Source: Candidatus Thalassarchaeaceae archaeon
Lineage (GTDB): Archaea; Thermoplasmatota; Poseidoniia; Poseidoniales; Thalassarchaeaceae
Direction of reading: 5' to 3'
Assembly (NCBI GenBank): GCA_030747475.1
Contig: JASLKO010000068.1
Location: 1 to 18,505 of the forward strand
DNA: 18,505 bases
This document shows positions 1-7,644 of this stretch, piece after piece (position 1 is the first letter of the stretch; each line of letters opens with the position of its first letter). The position numbers and the translations under genes are program-made. The notes beneath the pieces are model-generated. The model was not told the DNA's origin. It saw only the letters and a program-made list of their open reading frames with translations, and did no database searches.

Positions 1-600
1 ATCGCCGTTGCATTGCACGGCATGGCCATCTCTTGGGCTGATGACAAAAATGTACTGACGTTTTCATTACTCGTGTTCACATTGTGTTGGTTACTCATTT
101 CTGCTTGGCAATTACACCGTGTTCTAACCTTGGATAATAGAATCGATGATGCAAGGGAAAAAGCCGGTCTTGAAAAGGATGACATATTGACCTACAGTGA
201 TGATTCAGGTGCGAGTGCAGCTCTTCTAGAAGATGAAGAAATTGGTGTTAGAGGACGCCCTGATCAGATAGTACGCATTGACAACCAATTTATCCCTGTA
301 GAACAGAAAACTGGCAAAGTCCCCGTCAGACCCCACGACAGTCATAGAATGCAATTGTTAGCCTATTTGCACCTTGTCTCAAAAACAACTGATCCTGATC
401 CTGAATATGGTATTCTGAGATACGGTGGCGAGGCACTTTTCACAGTACAATGGGATGAGAATGCAAAGAATGACCTTGCAAACTCGGTGAAGGAAATTCA
501 AAGACTCATGGTTGAAGGCGGAGCCAAACGAAATCATGAGCGAAAAGGAAAATGCACAAACTGCTCGCGAAGGAGCAAGTGTCCTCAAAGTCTAGCATAA
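1..600 (+). CDS. Membrane-anchored Cas4/RecB-like PD-(D/E)XK nuclease (5' end outside window)
   Basis: The frame is open from base 1, so the start lies upstream of the window. Residues are numbered from the TTG codon at base 13. A hydrophobic segment at about residues 14-33 looks like a membrane helix. A PD-(D/E)XK core follows: GRPD (D84), PVEQKTG (E97 and K99) and HRMQLLAY (Q114, Y118). The end has three cysteines in a CxxC-x5-C pattern (C181, C184, C190). This arrangement matches the Cas4/Dna2/RecB-C exonuclease family, in which the C-terminal cysteines help bind a 4Fe-4S cluster. The usual N-terminal fourth cysteine is not obvious; the only other one, C25, sits in the predicted helix. No CRISPR array or other cas gene is visible, so this is a solo Cas4-like protein, plausibly acting in DNA repair or end processing near the membrane. 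Family assignment is solid; role is inferred. Confidence 0.72.
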   Translation: MAVALHGMAISWADDKNVLTFSLLVFTLCWLLISAWQLHRVLTLDNRIDDAREKAGLEKDDILTYSDDSGASAALLEDEEIGVRGRPDQIVRIDNQFIPVEQKTGKVPVRPHDSHRMQLLAYLHLVSKTTDPDPEYGILRYGGEALFTVQWDENAKNDLANSVKEIQRLMVEGGAKRNHERKGKCTNCSRRSKCPQSLA

Positions 601-1224
601 TCAAGCGAGATCGATTGTTGGAGTACACTCTTCAGGACTTTCTGGGAAAGACAAGCATGGCCGGAAAACAGTCGCAGTCAACCTCCAACCGTCTTGAACT
701 TCACCGGATAACCCAGTGTTGGACCCTGCACCAGTACCAGTAACTTGTAACCGCCATAGCCCATCCTGAAATGCTGGAGTTTCATCCCTCTTGATTTGAA
801 TCGAACCTTCCCAAGAGTCTGTTTCAGTCTGAGAATATATTGGGTCACTTTCATCACAATTCAACCCATCATCGTCACACCAAAGCAAATCAACATCCAC
901 TTCTCGGACATCAAATTCTTCTGGAATGAGGTCATCAAAATTGAAATTTACCTTGAATACAATCATGATTTCGGAAACAGTACGGTCAATCAGAATTTGA
1001 TCAGTCATCGAATGTTGTACCTGATCAAAAGGGAGTCCGGTGCCATCCACGATGAAATCATGATTGAGCACGAAGTCGGTACTTGTTTCCTCAACCATTG
1101 GTTCACCTCGAGCCCCTTCCATCATCTCTCGACCTGCAACCAATGACAAACAACCAGACATCGGAATTGAGAAGAAAAGCAGTGCCAGAATGGCACAAAT
1201 TGCCCGACGATTGTGTCCGAACAT
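601..1224 (-). CDS. Predicted secreted lipoprotein, function unknown
   Basis: This 207-residue protein begins with a basic stretch (HNRR), a hydrophobic core and the lipobox MSGC, with C25 the predicted lipidated cysteine, so it should be tethered to the outer face of the membrane. An ATG two codons upstream (1230) is also possible. I prefer the ATG at 1224 because GGGGAG at 1236-1231 lies six bases before it and directly abuts the other. The mature part is acidic and apparently beta-rich with no family I recognise. Two cysteine pairs (C116/C123 flanking an Asp-rich DDDG turn, and C190/C200 near the end) could form disulfides. It lies 62 bases downstream of the CARDB/zinc-ribbon gene on the same strand, so the two may be co-transcribed. 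Its stop codon abuts the stop of the Cas4-like gene. Confidence 0.7.
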   Translation of the reverse strand: MFGHNRRAICAILALLFFSIPMSGCLSLVAGREMMEGARGEPMVEETSTDFVLNHDFIVDGTGLPFDQVQHSMTDQILIDRTVSEIMIVFKVNFNFDDLIPEEFDVREVDVDLLWCDDDGLNCDESDPIYSQTETDSWEGSIQIKRDETPAFQDGLWRLQVTGTGAGSNTGLSGEVQDGWRLTATVFRPCLSFPESPEECTPTIDLA

Positions 1225-1230
1225 GTACAT

Positions 1231-1236
1231 CTCCCC
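1231..1236 (-). promoter_or_regulatory. Shine-Dalgarno site deciding the lipoprotein start
   Basis: GGGGAG reads on the minus strand six bases before the ATG at 1224 and zero bases before the ATG at 1230. The spacing favours the downstream start. Confidence 0.5.
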
Positions 1237-1286
1237 ATATGTTCGGTGGAGGGGGGTACATTTGTGTTTGACGGAAAAGAAATCGA

Positions 1287-3971
1287 CTACTCTTCCTTCT
1301 TTCGACGACGAACACCACGACGTTTCGGAGTCTTTTCATCCTCATCTACTGGTTCTGACTTCACCGGTGTTTCATCAACATCACCAATGTCAAAATCACT
1401 GCTTGCAGAACGTACTTCATTGCCAACAACGGTATTGTCAACCATGGCTTCAACGTTTACTTGTTGACCTGGCAATACACCATCTTCACCGGTCAACTCA
1501 AACAATTCCTCACGGTAATTTGCATCTGATGCAGTTAATTCGACCTCTTGATCAGAGATGTGCTTTCGTGATTCCACATCTCCCAAGAATGCATCTAAGT
1601 CATGCTCAGGAAGGTCATCCATGGCCTCACTCAGTTTAGTGGTTTCAACCGTGTCTTCAGTTTCGGGATCAGCATCTTCTTCAGCTGCGAGGCGCTCATC
1701 TTCTTTTGTATCGAAATAATCCTCGGCCTCAGACAGGTTTTCATCCCATTCGCCTTCCCATTGATTTTCATCAAATCCAAGATCTCCAGCATGAGTGTCA
1801 AAGCCTTCGTAGCCGCGAACAATTTCATCTTCATCTTCTTCTTCAACTTCCGTCTCTACTTCAGTCTCGGCAGGAAGTGGCTTGAATTTCCGCTCACGCT
1901 TGGAATAATGCGCGCCCAAGTCCTGTTCAGACCCACAATATGGACAGTGCTCTAGCATGGACGGAATTGTCGAATTACAATCTAAGCAATCGTGGAATTT
2001 TGAACGCCCAACACGAAGATCAAAGTCACAGTGTGGGCAAATGTCCTCATCACCTTCAATATCGCCATCACAAGCAGGGCATAGGTCGTATGTTTCTCGA
2101 TCTGCGTCAGCCAAGCCCCTTCGTGTGAGAATAATGGCTCCAATCAATGCACCAAAAGCAACAATACCAGCCAATGCGAACAGAATAATTGAAGTTGACT
2201 CGTCATCATTTCCCGATTCAGAATCAGAACCCCGCTCCACATTCCATGCCTTAGCGAAAGGTTGTACGCTCGCATTGCCGGGTTCGATTACAAGTTCGAT
2301 TTGCCCGGGCTCTAATACTGTGAATTGACAGGTAATTGTGTGTCGATCTTCACTCTCATCGAATGTGAATGTTCCAGGGTCGTATAGCTGTTTAGATGTT
2401 GAACGATCGATACAAAGGAAGGACTCCGATCCTTCTCCAACATCCGCAACAATGTCGATGGAATAGATGTACTTTGTTCCTGTTTTCAATGGTGGATTAC
2501 TCGGTCTCCAATCTTCTGAATTAACCAAAAATCTCAATTTTAATTCTGAAGACAACTTCACTGAACTGGTCATGGTATTGTCCGTTTCCAGACGATCGTA
2601 GGAACCCGGACTCTTGGTCCAAGTGACTGTAAATGGAATATCACGAGTTGATCCTTCAGCAATTGCACTAAAATCAACACTGATTTGTCCCTGATTTCCA
2701 GTATTCGATGCAGGGAGCGTAAGCGATTTGGTTTCAAGAACTTCGCCATCAAATGTCGCAGTTAAATTTCCAGTCACAGCCACCATGCCAACATTTTGAA
2801 GCGTTACAGTGAATTCCACGCTGCTACCTGGTGTTGTATCATCTGGTGTGGACACCGAGTTCAAAACCACGTTTGGTTCCTGATAAATTGTCAGTTGTGA
2901 ACTTTCTACATTGTTGAATGTGTTTGATTGGGCTACACTTGGGGATGAATCAATGGCTACCTCAATGAATACATCACCAGGGGTCGTGTCGGGTAAAGCG
3001 GTTGACGTGATGAGGAAGGAATATTCAGAAAATGGATTTGCATCAGTAAATGTCAAACTGGCAATTTCCAATGTAATCCCGTCTTGGATTCGAACTTCAA
3101 GTGGTACATTAGATGTGCCAATTCCTCCATCGCGAGCAATGGTGCCAGTTACAGTCCAAGGGCCATCCAACCCTGTACCAGTGGCAACATTGGGACCATC
3201 TGCATGACGGTAATCTGGCAATGAATCGACTGTCAACACACGTGTTTCTGAATTGTCACCTGCTGTTGATTCAATGATATTGTCGCCACTATCTGCATTC
3301 ACGGTGCCGATGACGTCGTATGAACCAGCAGCTGGCGCATTCACAGTTTCATTGAGCCAAATACTGTCCCCTTTCTGCAGAGCATTGACTGGTTTGAGAA
3401 TTGAAATTGATGATCCTGCAACCGTCAATTCAACATGGCTAGACGGGGCGTCTGCATTACCTGAATTTTCAACTTCAATTTGAATTTCTACCAATTCATT
3501 TTCATGTGCACCCGTTGATGGATTCAACTCAAAATGTGAAAATCGTAAATTTGGAAGACCTTCCACTGAGAAATCCTGTGTGATGAATTTGGGGTCGTCA
3601 TCGTGATCGACACGGATGACCAATGTTTGTTCACCGTCACCCCAAGCAACATTGCTCCAAACAAATTGTACATCCTCAAATTCATTGGCATCGATATCTA
3701 TGCTATGGTATGATGCAGGTTGGTTGAATTGGTAGTTGTTCTTGTGAAATTCGACTATGACATCTTCAGCAATGACATTCGCCGTATTTTGCAGAGACAA
3801 TGTGAATGTAACATCTCCACCTTCAACAGGTGAAGATGGGCTCATGGCAAGTCCATCCGTGCTAAATGCAACGTGCCCAGATAATTCTGCACTGACCGGA
3901 GTTGCAATTGCCAAAATTGGGGCAACGAAGAGAAAGGCGCACAAGAGATGTGCCAAGCGGGGTCGCTCCAT
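1287..3971 (-). CDS. CARDB-repeat surface protein with membrane helix and cytoplasmic double zinc ribbon
   Basis: The frame stays open upstream to 4133. I place the start at the ATG at 3971 because it opens a convincing Sec signal peptide (MERPRLAHLL, then a hydrophobic core ending near ATPVSA), giving 894 residues. Residues ~30-580 are beta-rich, with at least four CARDB-like modules carrying motifs such as VENSGNADA (168-175) and LQNVGMVAV (391-399). A single membrane helix lies at about 594-616. It is followed by two zinc ribbons, C631/C634/C645/C648 and C662/C665/C676/C679, then a long Glu/Asp-rich region (700-880) and a basic end (KRRGVRRRKKEE). CARDB domains are extracellular adhesion modules, while zinc ribbons normally act in the cytoplasm, so the protein should span the membrane with its N-terminus outside. 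Substrate and role are unknown. The upstream neighbour is a divergent surface protein. Confidence 0.78.
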   Translation of the reverse strand: MERPRLAHLLCAFLFVAPILAIATPVSAELSGHVAFSTDGLAMSPSSPVEGGDVTFTLSLQNTANVIAEDVIVEFHKNNYQFNQPASYHSIDIDANEFEDVQFVWSNVAWGDGEQTLVIRVDHDDDPKFITQDFSVEGLPNLRFSHFELNPSTGAHENELVEIQIEVENSGNADAPSSHVELTVAGSSISILKPVNALQKGDSIWLNETVNAPAAGSYDVIGTVNADSGDNIIESTAGDNSETRVLTVDSLPDYRHADGPNVATGTGLDGPWTVTGTIARDGGIGTSNVPLEVRIQDGITLEIASLTFTDANPFSEYSFLITSTALPDTTPGDVFIEVAIDSSPSVAQSNTFNNVESSQLTIYQEPNVVLNSVSTPDDTTPGSSVEFTVTLQNVGMVAVTGNLTATFDGEVLETKSLTLPASNTGNQGQISVDFSAIAEGSTRDIPFTVTWTKSPGSYDRLETDNTMTSSVKLSSELKLRFLVNSEDWRPSNPPLKTGTKYIYSIDIVADVGEGSESFLCIDRSTSKQLYDPGTFTFDESEDRHTITCQFTVLEPGQIELVIEPGNASVQPFAKAWNVERGSDSESGNDDESTSIILFALAGIVAFGALIGAIILTRRGLADADRETYDLCPACDGDIEGDEDICPHCDFDLRVGRSKFHDCLDCNSTIPSMLEHCPYCGSEQDLGAHYSKRERKFKPLPAETEVETEVEEEDEDEIVRGYEGFDTHAGDLGFDENQWEGEWDENLSEAEDYFDTKEDERLAAEEDADPETEDTVETTKLSEAMDDLPEHDLDAFLGDVESRKHISDQEVELTASDANYREELFELTGEDGVLPGQQVNVEAMVDNTVVGNEVRSASSDFDIGDVDETPVKSEPVDEDEKTPKRRGVRRRKKEE

Positions 3972-4104
3972 AGATTCAGGAGAACACCCGAGGCACTTCA
4001 AACCTGCTTCCCGAAACCACCTGAAACCCCCAAGCAAGCGACCATGAATCAAATCCCATTGGAAAGCCTTGAAGGGCGGGACAAATGTCGAAGGATTGGT
4101 GCCG
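3972..4104. promoter_or_regulatory. Divergent intergenic region between two surface-protein genes
   Basis: These 133 bases separate the chosen starts of two oppositely transcribed secreted proteins, so they should hold both promoters. I could not identify a convincing archaeal TATA box or BRE for either direction. No strong Shine-Dalgarno sequence precedes either ATG, so leaderless transcripts are possible. The assignment rests on gene layout alone. Confidence 0.35.
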
Positions 4105-5892
4105 ATGCATACCCGCCGCTTGATTCTGGCCATGTTTGTGGTGATTCTGCTTTGCGGAGCCCCTCACAACGCTTGGATAACAGCGGATGCTTCAACTGGT
4201 CGAAGTGATGATTTAGACTTCAGTGGAGGTCCAAATTCACAACAAGTCATCTCAGGAACATACACGATAAGAACCACAAATGTAGCCAATATGGATTATA
4301 TCAATGTCGAAGTATCTGATGGGAATTCTTGGAGCCCCATTGCAAATATCACAAATGCTCCTTGGTTGACGGCTTGGGACACAAGTGTACACATCGATGG
4401 TGATTACCAATTGAGAATAGAAGGGACCTTCACAAATTCCTCCACCACAGGATGGGTGGTCGGTTCAACATTCACCATAGACAATACCGCACCAAGCAAT
4501 CTCGCATTGAGTACAAATGGAGCAATAATTGGGGATGGAACTTCAACCATCAATCGGGCATGGTTCAATATTGCATCAACTGGAACAATCAATTTTGATT
4601 GGAGTGCCACTGATTCACATCTTTCACATGCCACACTCTCTAGTGTCCCTGGTTCAGGTTCACCTACTCAAGATGGCCCTGGAACCCTGATTAACAGTTG
4701 GGCATGGTCACCTGGCGATCTATCCGAAGGAAAATGGACACCTGTTCTTTCAGTATTCGATGAAGGTGGTAACTCAGCTCAAACGTCAATTCACATTGGG
4801 ATTGATCGAAGTGGTCCAGATGTTGGGACACCATCACTTTCAGTGGCCCCTGGAACTTGGAGTGATTCTCAGACATTGATTTTCAATGGATTATCTGGAA
4901 ATGCAACAGACAACGGTGGCTCTGGTATCGATAGTTATCATGTTCGAGACAGTACTGATGAGTGGACCGATTTTGGTTCTGCAGGATTTGGTTCAATGAG
5001 TCTAGATGAAGGTATTCGTACGATTCAATTCAGAGCAGTAGATCGTGTAGGGAATGTTGGTGATGCCCACGATGTCACACTGATGATCGACCGTACAGCC
5101 CCCGTTCCAGGCGGCTGGATTCTTCCCCAACTCACCGATTCATTGACTGGTCAAATTGTCGAAGTGAGTATTGATGCTACGGATACATTTTCTGGAATTG
5201 ATGTCGCATCTTGTAGCCTTGAATACGGATTTGATGCCAATGGTGGAGGATCTGTCCCGGATATCTCAACAGATTGGCTTAGTGTGGGTTCAGGGACTAC
5301 AAATTCACTTTCCAACGCAATCGATTGGACAACTCGTGCTGGACAATACCTCTCTTTGCGAGCAAACCTCGTTGATTCTGCGGGCAATGAAATGACCACT
5401 CCTGCATCTCATTTCCTTATATTGCCCGGTCTAGATTTTGCTGTATCTGATGCGTCTCTAAACCGACTCATCGTGCGAGCCGGGTCAGATGACCCAGTAT
5501 TGTTTGAAGCGAAAATTAGCACAAATGAGCCCTACACTGGTAGCGTCGTTATTCAAATTGAAAGCGCACCAGCCAGTCGAGATTCATTGACCGATTGGAC
5601 CACTCTCAATTCAATCATCATTGAATCAGGTGAATTAATTGATCAGCAAGAGGACATTTCTGTCAACATCAGTCTTCTGACCGCAGGAGAATATGACATC
5701 AGAGTTATTGTTGACCCTGATAATTCAATTCCTGAAAGGGATGAGGGAAATAATGAGGCGTTCCTCCTCATTGCTGCTGCTGACCCATCCGTTGTGGGTT
5801 CAGTAACTGGTTTCACGCCAAGCCTCATTGTTTTGCTATTGGTAGGCCTCATTGCAAGCCATATCGTGAATCGAAGGGAATCGGCGTCTTGA
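4105..5892 (+). CDS. Secreted Ig-like/CARDB protein with C-terminal membrane anchor
   Basis: The ATG at 4105 opens a signal peptide (MHTRRLILAM followed by a hydrophobic core, cleavage likely near ITADAS), giving 595 residues. The frame extends to a TTG at 4069, but that would put 12 non-signal residues in front. The body shows repeated Ig-like or fibronectin-like units, each introduced by a D(N/R)(T/S)(A/G)P motif: DNTAP at 126-130, DRSGP at 234-238 and DRTAP at 329-333. Residues ~442-556 resemble a CARDB domain, including the typical VDPDNSIPERDEGNNEA end (536-552). A membrane helix at about 571-587 and a short tail (NRRESAS) anchor it facing outward. It is probably a cell-surface adhesion or binding protein; the ligand is unknown. 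It lies 27 bases ahead of pno1 in the same direction and the same frame, separated by a TGA. Confidence 0.75.
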   Translation: MHTRRLILAMFVVILLCGAPHNAWITADASTGRSDDLDFSGGPNSQQVISGTYTIRTTNVANMDYINVEVSDGNSWSPIANITNAPWLTAWDTSVHIDGDYQLRIEGTFTNSSTTGWVVGSTFTIDNTAPSNLALSTNGAIIGDGTSTINRAWFNIASTGTINFDWSATDSHLSHATLSSVPGSGSPTQDGPGTLINSWAWSPGDLSEGKWTPVLSVFDEGGNSAQTSIHIGIDRSGPDVGTPSLSVAPGTWSDSQTLIFNGLSGNATDNGGSGIDSYHVRDSTDEWTDFGSAGFGSMSLDEGIRTIQFRAVDRVGNVGDAHDVTLMIDRTAPVPGGWILPQLTDSLTGQIVEVSIDATDTFSGIDVASCSLEYGFDANGGGSVPDISTDWLSVGSGTTNSLSNAIDWTTRAGQYLSLRANLVDSAGNEMTTPASHFLILPGLDFAVSDASLNRLIVRAGSDDPVLFEAKISTNEPYTGSVVIQIESAPASRDSLTDWTTLNSIIIESGELIDQQEDISVNISLLTAGEYDIRVIVDPDNSIPERDEGNNEAFLLIAAADPSVVGSVTGFTPSLIVLLLVGLIASHIVNRRESAS

Positions 5893-5919
5893 AAGAGGGG
5901 GCGACGTTCGCGTGAACCG

Positions 5920-6642
5920 ATGGAAGGACTTGCCCGAATCCCTCAAGATCGAATTGCGGTCTTAATTGGACGGAAAGGGGCCACGCGCAGAGCGTTGGAA
6001 GATGCGACAAACTCGAAGTTGATTATCGATTCATCAAGTGGTGATGTCTCAGTTGTTTGGGACGAAGAATTTGATCCGATTATACGAATGAAGTTGCCAG
6101 ATGTAATCCGAGCCATCGGTCGTGGTATGAATCCAGAAAGGGCGCTTCAGTTGCTGAAAGATGATCAACATCTCATTCTCCACGATATGCGTGAATATGT
6201 CGGCAAAAATTCCAACCAACAACGTAGGGTTCGAAGTCGACTTATCGGGCGAAACGGCCGTATTCGAGAACTCATCGAGGAACATTCAGGAGCTGAGGTT
6301 GTCATCTATGGTTCTACTGTCGTCATCATTGGAGATGAAGATGCGTTACCATTGGCAAGCCAAGCGGTCGAGAGATTGCTGCAAGGTGCTGAACATTCTT
6401 CAGTTCTCAAGCATCTCGAAATTGAAAGGCGGAAGAGGCGAATGGCATCTCGAAATTTAGAAACCTTCGAAACAGACGATGTGGGCGATCGATTTTCGGC
6501 TTTGGTACCTGGTCTTGAAGCCGCCAGACGCAAACGTGAGAGGCGCTACAAAGATGCACAAGTTGACCCAGATGATGAGGAAGCAATGGCTGATATGATG
6601 ATACTGGCCGATGATGAATCAATCAATTACGGTGAAGAATAA
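5920..6642 (+). CDS. pno1: Pno1/Dim2-like two-KH-domain rRNA assembly protein
   Basis: This 240-residue protein has two KH RNA-binding domains with intact GxxG loops: GRKG at 17-20 and GRNG at 110-113. Between them lies the family segment AIGRGMNPERAL (65-76), and the second KH is followed by the VIYGSTVVIIG strand pair (128-138). This matches archaeal homologues of Pno1/Dim2, which bind near the 3' end of 16S/18S rRNA during small-subunit maturation. The last ~80 residues are a charged, probably helical or disordered tail (ERRKRRM at 169-175, acidic end DDESINYGEE). Start: ATG at 5920. No other start lies between it and the upstream in-frame TGA. GAGGGGG occurs 18 bases upstream, too far for an ideal Shine-Dalgarno. 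It converges on rio1 with no bases between the stops, and its neighbours share its pathway. Confidence 0.88.
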   Translation: MEGLARIPQDRIAVLIGRKGATRRALEDATNSKLIIDSSSGDVSVVWDEEFDPIIRMKLPDVIRAIGRGMNPERALQLLKDDQHLILHDMREYVGKNSNQQRRVRSRLIGRNGRIRELIEEHSGAEVVIYGSTVVIIGDEDALPLASQAVERLLQGAEHSSVLKHLEIERRKRRMASRNLETFETDDVGDRFSALVPGLEAARRKRERRYKDAQVDPDDEEAMADMMILADDESINYGEE

Positions 6643-7575
6643 TCAATACAGAACATTGGCAAGTGCCTCAGCAATGTCAACATCCACACCATTCTTTTGC
6701 GCCCATTCAACCAGTCGCGTGACATCACGAACAAGGAACTCTTCTGCATTAGGATGGCCTTTTGCTACCGCTTGCCCAACATCGATGACACGTGGTTCAT
6801 CTTGGTGCCACAGAATATTGTATTCACTAAAATCTGCATGAACGAGTTCGGCTTTCTGCCAACAAATTCGAAGCCAATTCAATAATTCATCAAAAACTGG
6901 CTCGGGATCTTCAACGACAACATCTCGCAAACGTGGACTGGGTCCCTCTGAATCTCCAAGATAATCCATCACAAGCACATTACGGAAAAGAGCATGTGGT
7001 TCTGGAACTTGTAAACCATGCTTGGACATTCGCATCATATTGCGGTGTTCTTTTCGCACCCAAATGTTCACCAATTCATGATGACGACGGCGTAATCCAC
7101 CAAACCTCGGATCACCCTCAATGTATTGCATGAGTCCTTTGAAAACGGCATTACTGGTATGGAAAATCTTGACCGCGGCCACCCCGTTCAGAGTTGTCGC
7201 ATGGAATACGTGGGCTTCTTTTCCTCGGGCAATAGGCCAATCAAGAGTGTCGATATGGCCTTGTTGCATGAGTTTGTAAACAGCGAGTAATGTCCGTTGA
7301 TCGAAAACTTGATCGAAAACACGACGGTCGACCCACTCAAATTTTCCAGTTCCCAGAACACCTTCCAATCGGTGCTCTATTTCTTTGAACATTGAAGCGT
7401 ATTTCTTTTCCTTCATCCAAACCCAAGAATCCTGCTTTTTATCCATTTCAGAATGAAGATCTTTCGAAGCCTCATGTTCATCCCATTTTTCTTCGGCTAG
7501 AGCAATATTTTCCGCCTCGATTTGCTTCTCATATTCAGTAGGATCTGCATCTAAATCAGATGAATCTGAGGACAC
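6643..7575 (-). CDS. rio1: RIO1-type atypical serine/threonine kinase
   Basis: Using the GTG at 7575 the protein has 310 residues. RIO motifs are all present: the nucleotide loop IARGKEAHVFH (115-125), ATP-binding lysine K136 (VKIF), the RIO1-type YIEGDPRFGG (151-160), the catalytic loop HADFSEYN (D248, N253) and metal-binding D265 in VIDVGQ. RIO1 acts as an ATPase/kinase in late 40S/30S assembly. The N-terminus is long and charged: about 80 residues precede the wHTH-like part, against a usual archaeal length near 260. The start is doubtful. The GTG has no Shine-Dalgarno, whereas a perfect GGAGGTGA at 7644-7637 is positioned on an in-frame ATC at 7632, which would add 19 residues including ARRRKARRE. 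No ATG, GTG or TTG exists in frame between. The gene follows aIF1A in an apparent operon. Confidence 0.93.
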   Translation of the reverse strand: MSSDSSDLDADPTEYEKQIEAENIALAEEKWDEHEASKDLHSEMDKKQDSWVWMKEKKYASMFKEIEHRLEGVLGTGKFEWVDRRVFDQVFDQRTLLAVYKLMQQGHIDTLDWPIARGKEAHVFHATTLNGVAAVKIFHTSNAVFKGLMQYIEGDPRFGGLRRRHHELVNIWVRKEHRNMMRMSKHGLQVPEPHALFRNVLVMDYLGDSEGPSPRLRDVVVEDPEPVFDELLNWLRICWQKAELVHADFSEYNILWHQDEPRVIDVGQAVAKGHPNAEEFLVRDVTRLVEWAQKNGVDVDIAEALANVLY

Positions 7576-7636
7576 GATTTCGTTCCAATCTCGAGAGTCG
7601 CCTTCGCGACGAGCCTTACGGCGTCGCGCGATGATT

Positions 7637-7644
7637 TCACCTCC
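7637..7644 (-). promoter_or_regulatory. Perfect Shine-Dalgarno of rio1 positioned on an ATC codon
   Basis: GGAGGTGA reads on the minus strand immediately after the aIF1A stop (the G of TAG at 7644 begins it). Four bases later, at 7632-7630, comes ATC in the rio1 frame. The identical GGAGGTGA precedes nuoN by the same four bases, but there the codon is ATG. The first canonical rio1 start, GTG at 7575, is over 60 bases from this site. Confidence 0.7.

Noticed and set aside
1..600. CRISPR-Cas locus next to the Cas4-like gene
   Set aside because: No direct-repeat array and no cas1, cas2 or effector gene is visible in the window.
1957..2328. Opposite-strand open frames inside the CARDB gene and the nuo genes (for example 9626-10213)
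   Set aside because: They lie wholly within strongly supported genes, have no recognisable motifs and look like shadows of the coding strand.
4069..4104. TTG start for the Ig-like/CARDB protein
   Set aside because: The 12 added residues would precede the signal peptide; the ATG at 4105 starts it directly.
3972..4133. N-terminal extension of the CARDB/zinc-ribbon protein to a start at 4133
   Set aside because: It would put 54 residues before an excellent signal peptide and overlap the start of the divergent gene. The ATG at 3971 fits secretion.
5890..5922. Readthrough fusion of the Ig-like protein into pno1, which is in the same frame
   Set aside because: Fusing a cell-surface protein to an RNA-binding assembly factor makes no biological sense, and pno1 has its own ATG.
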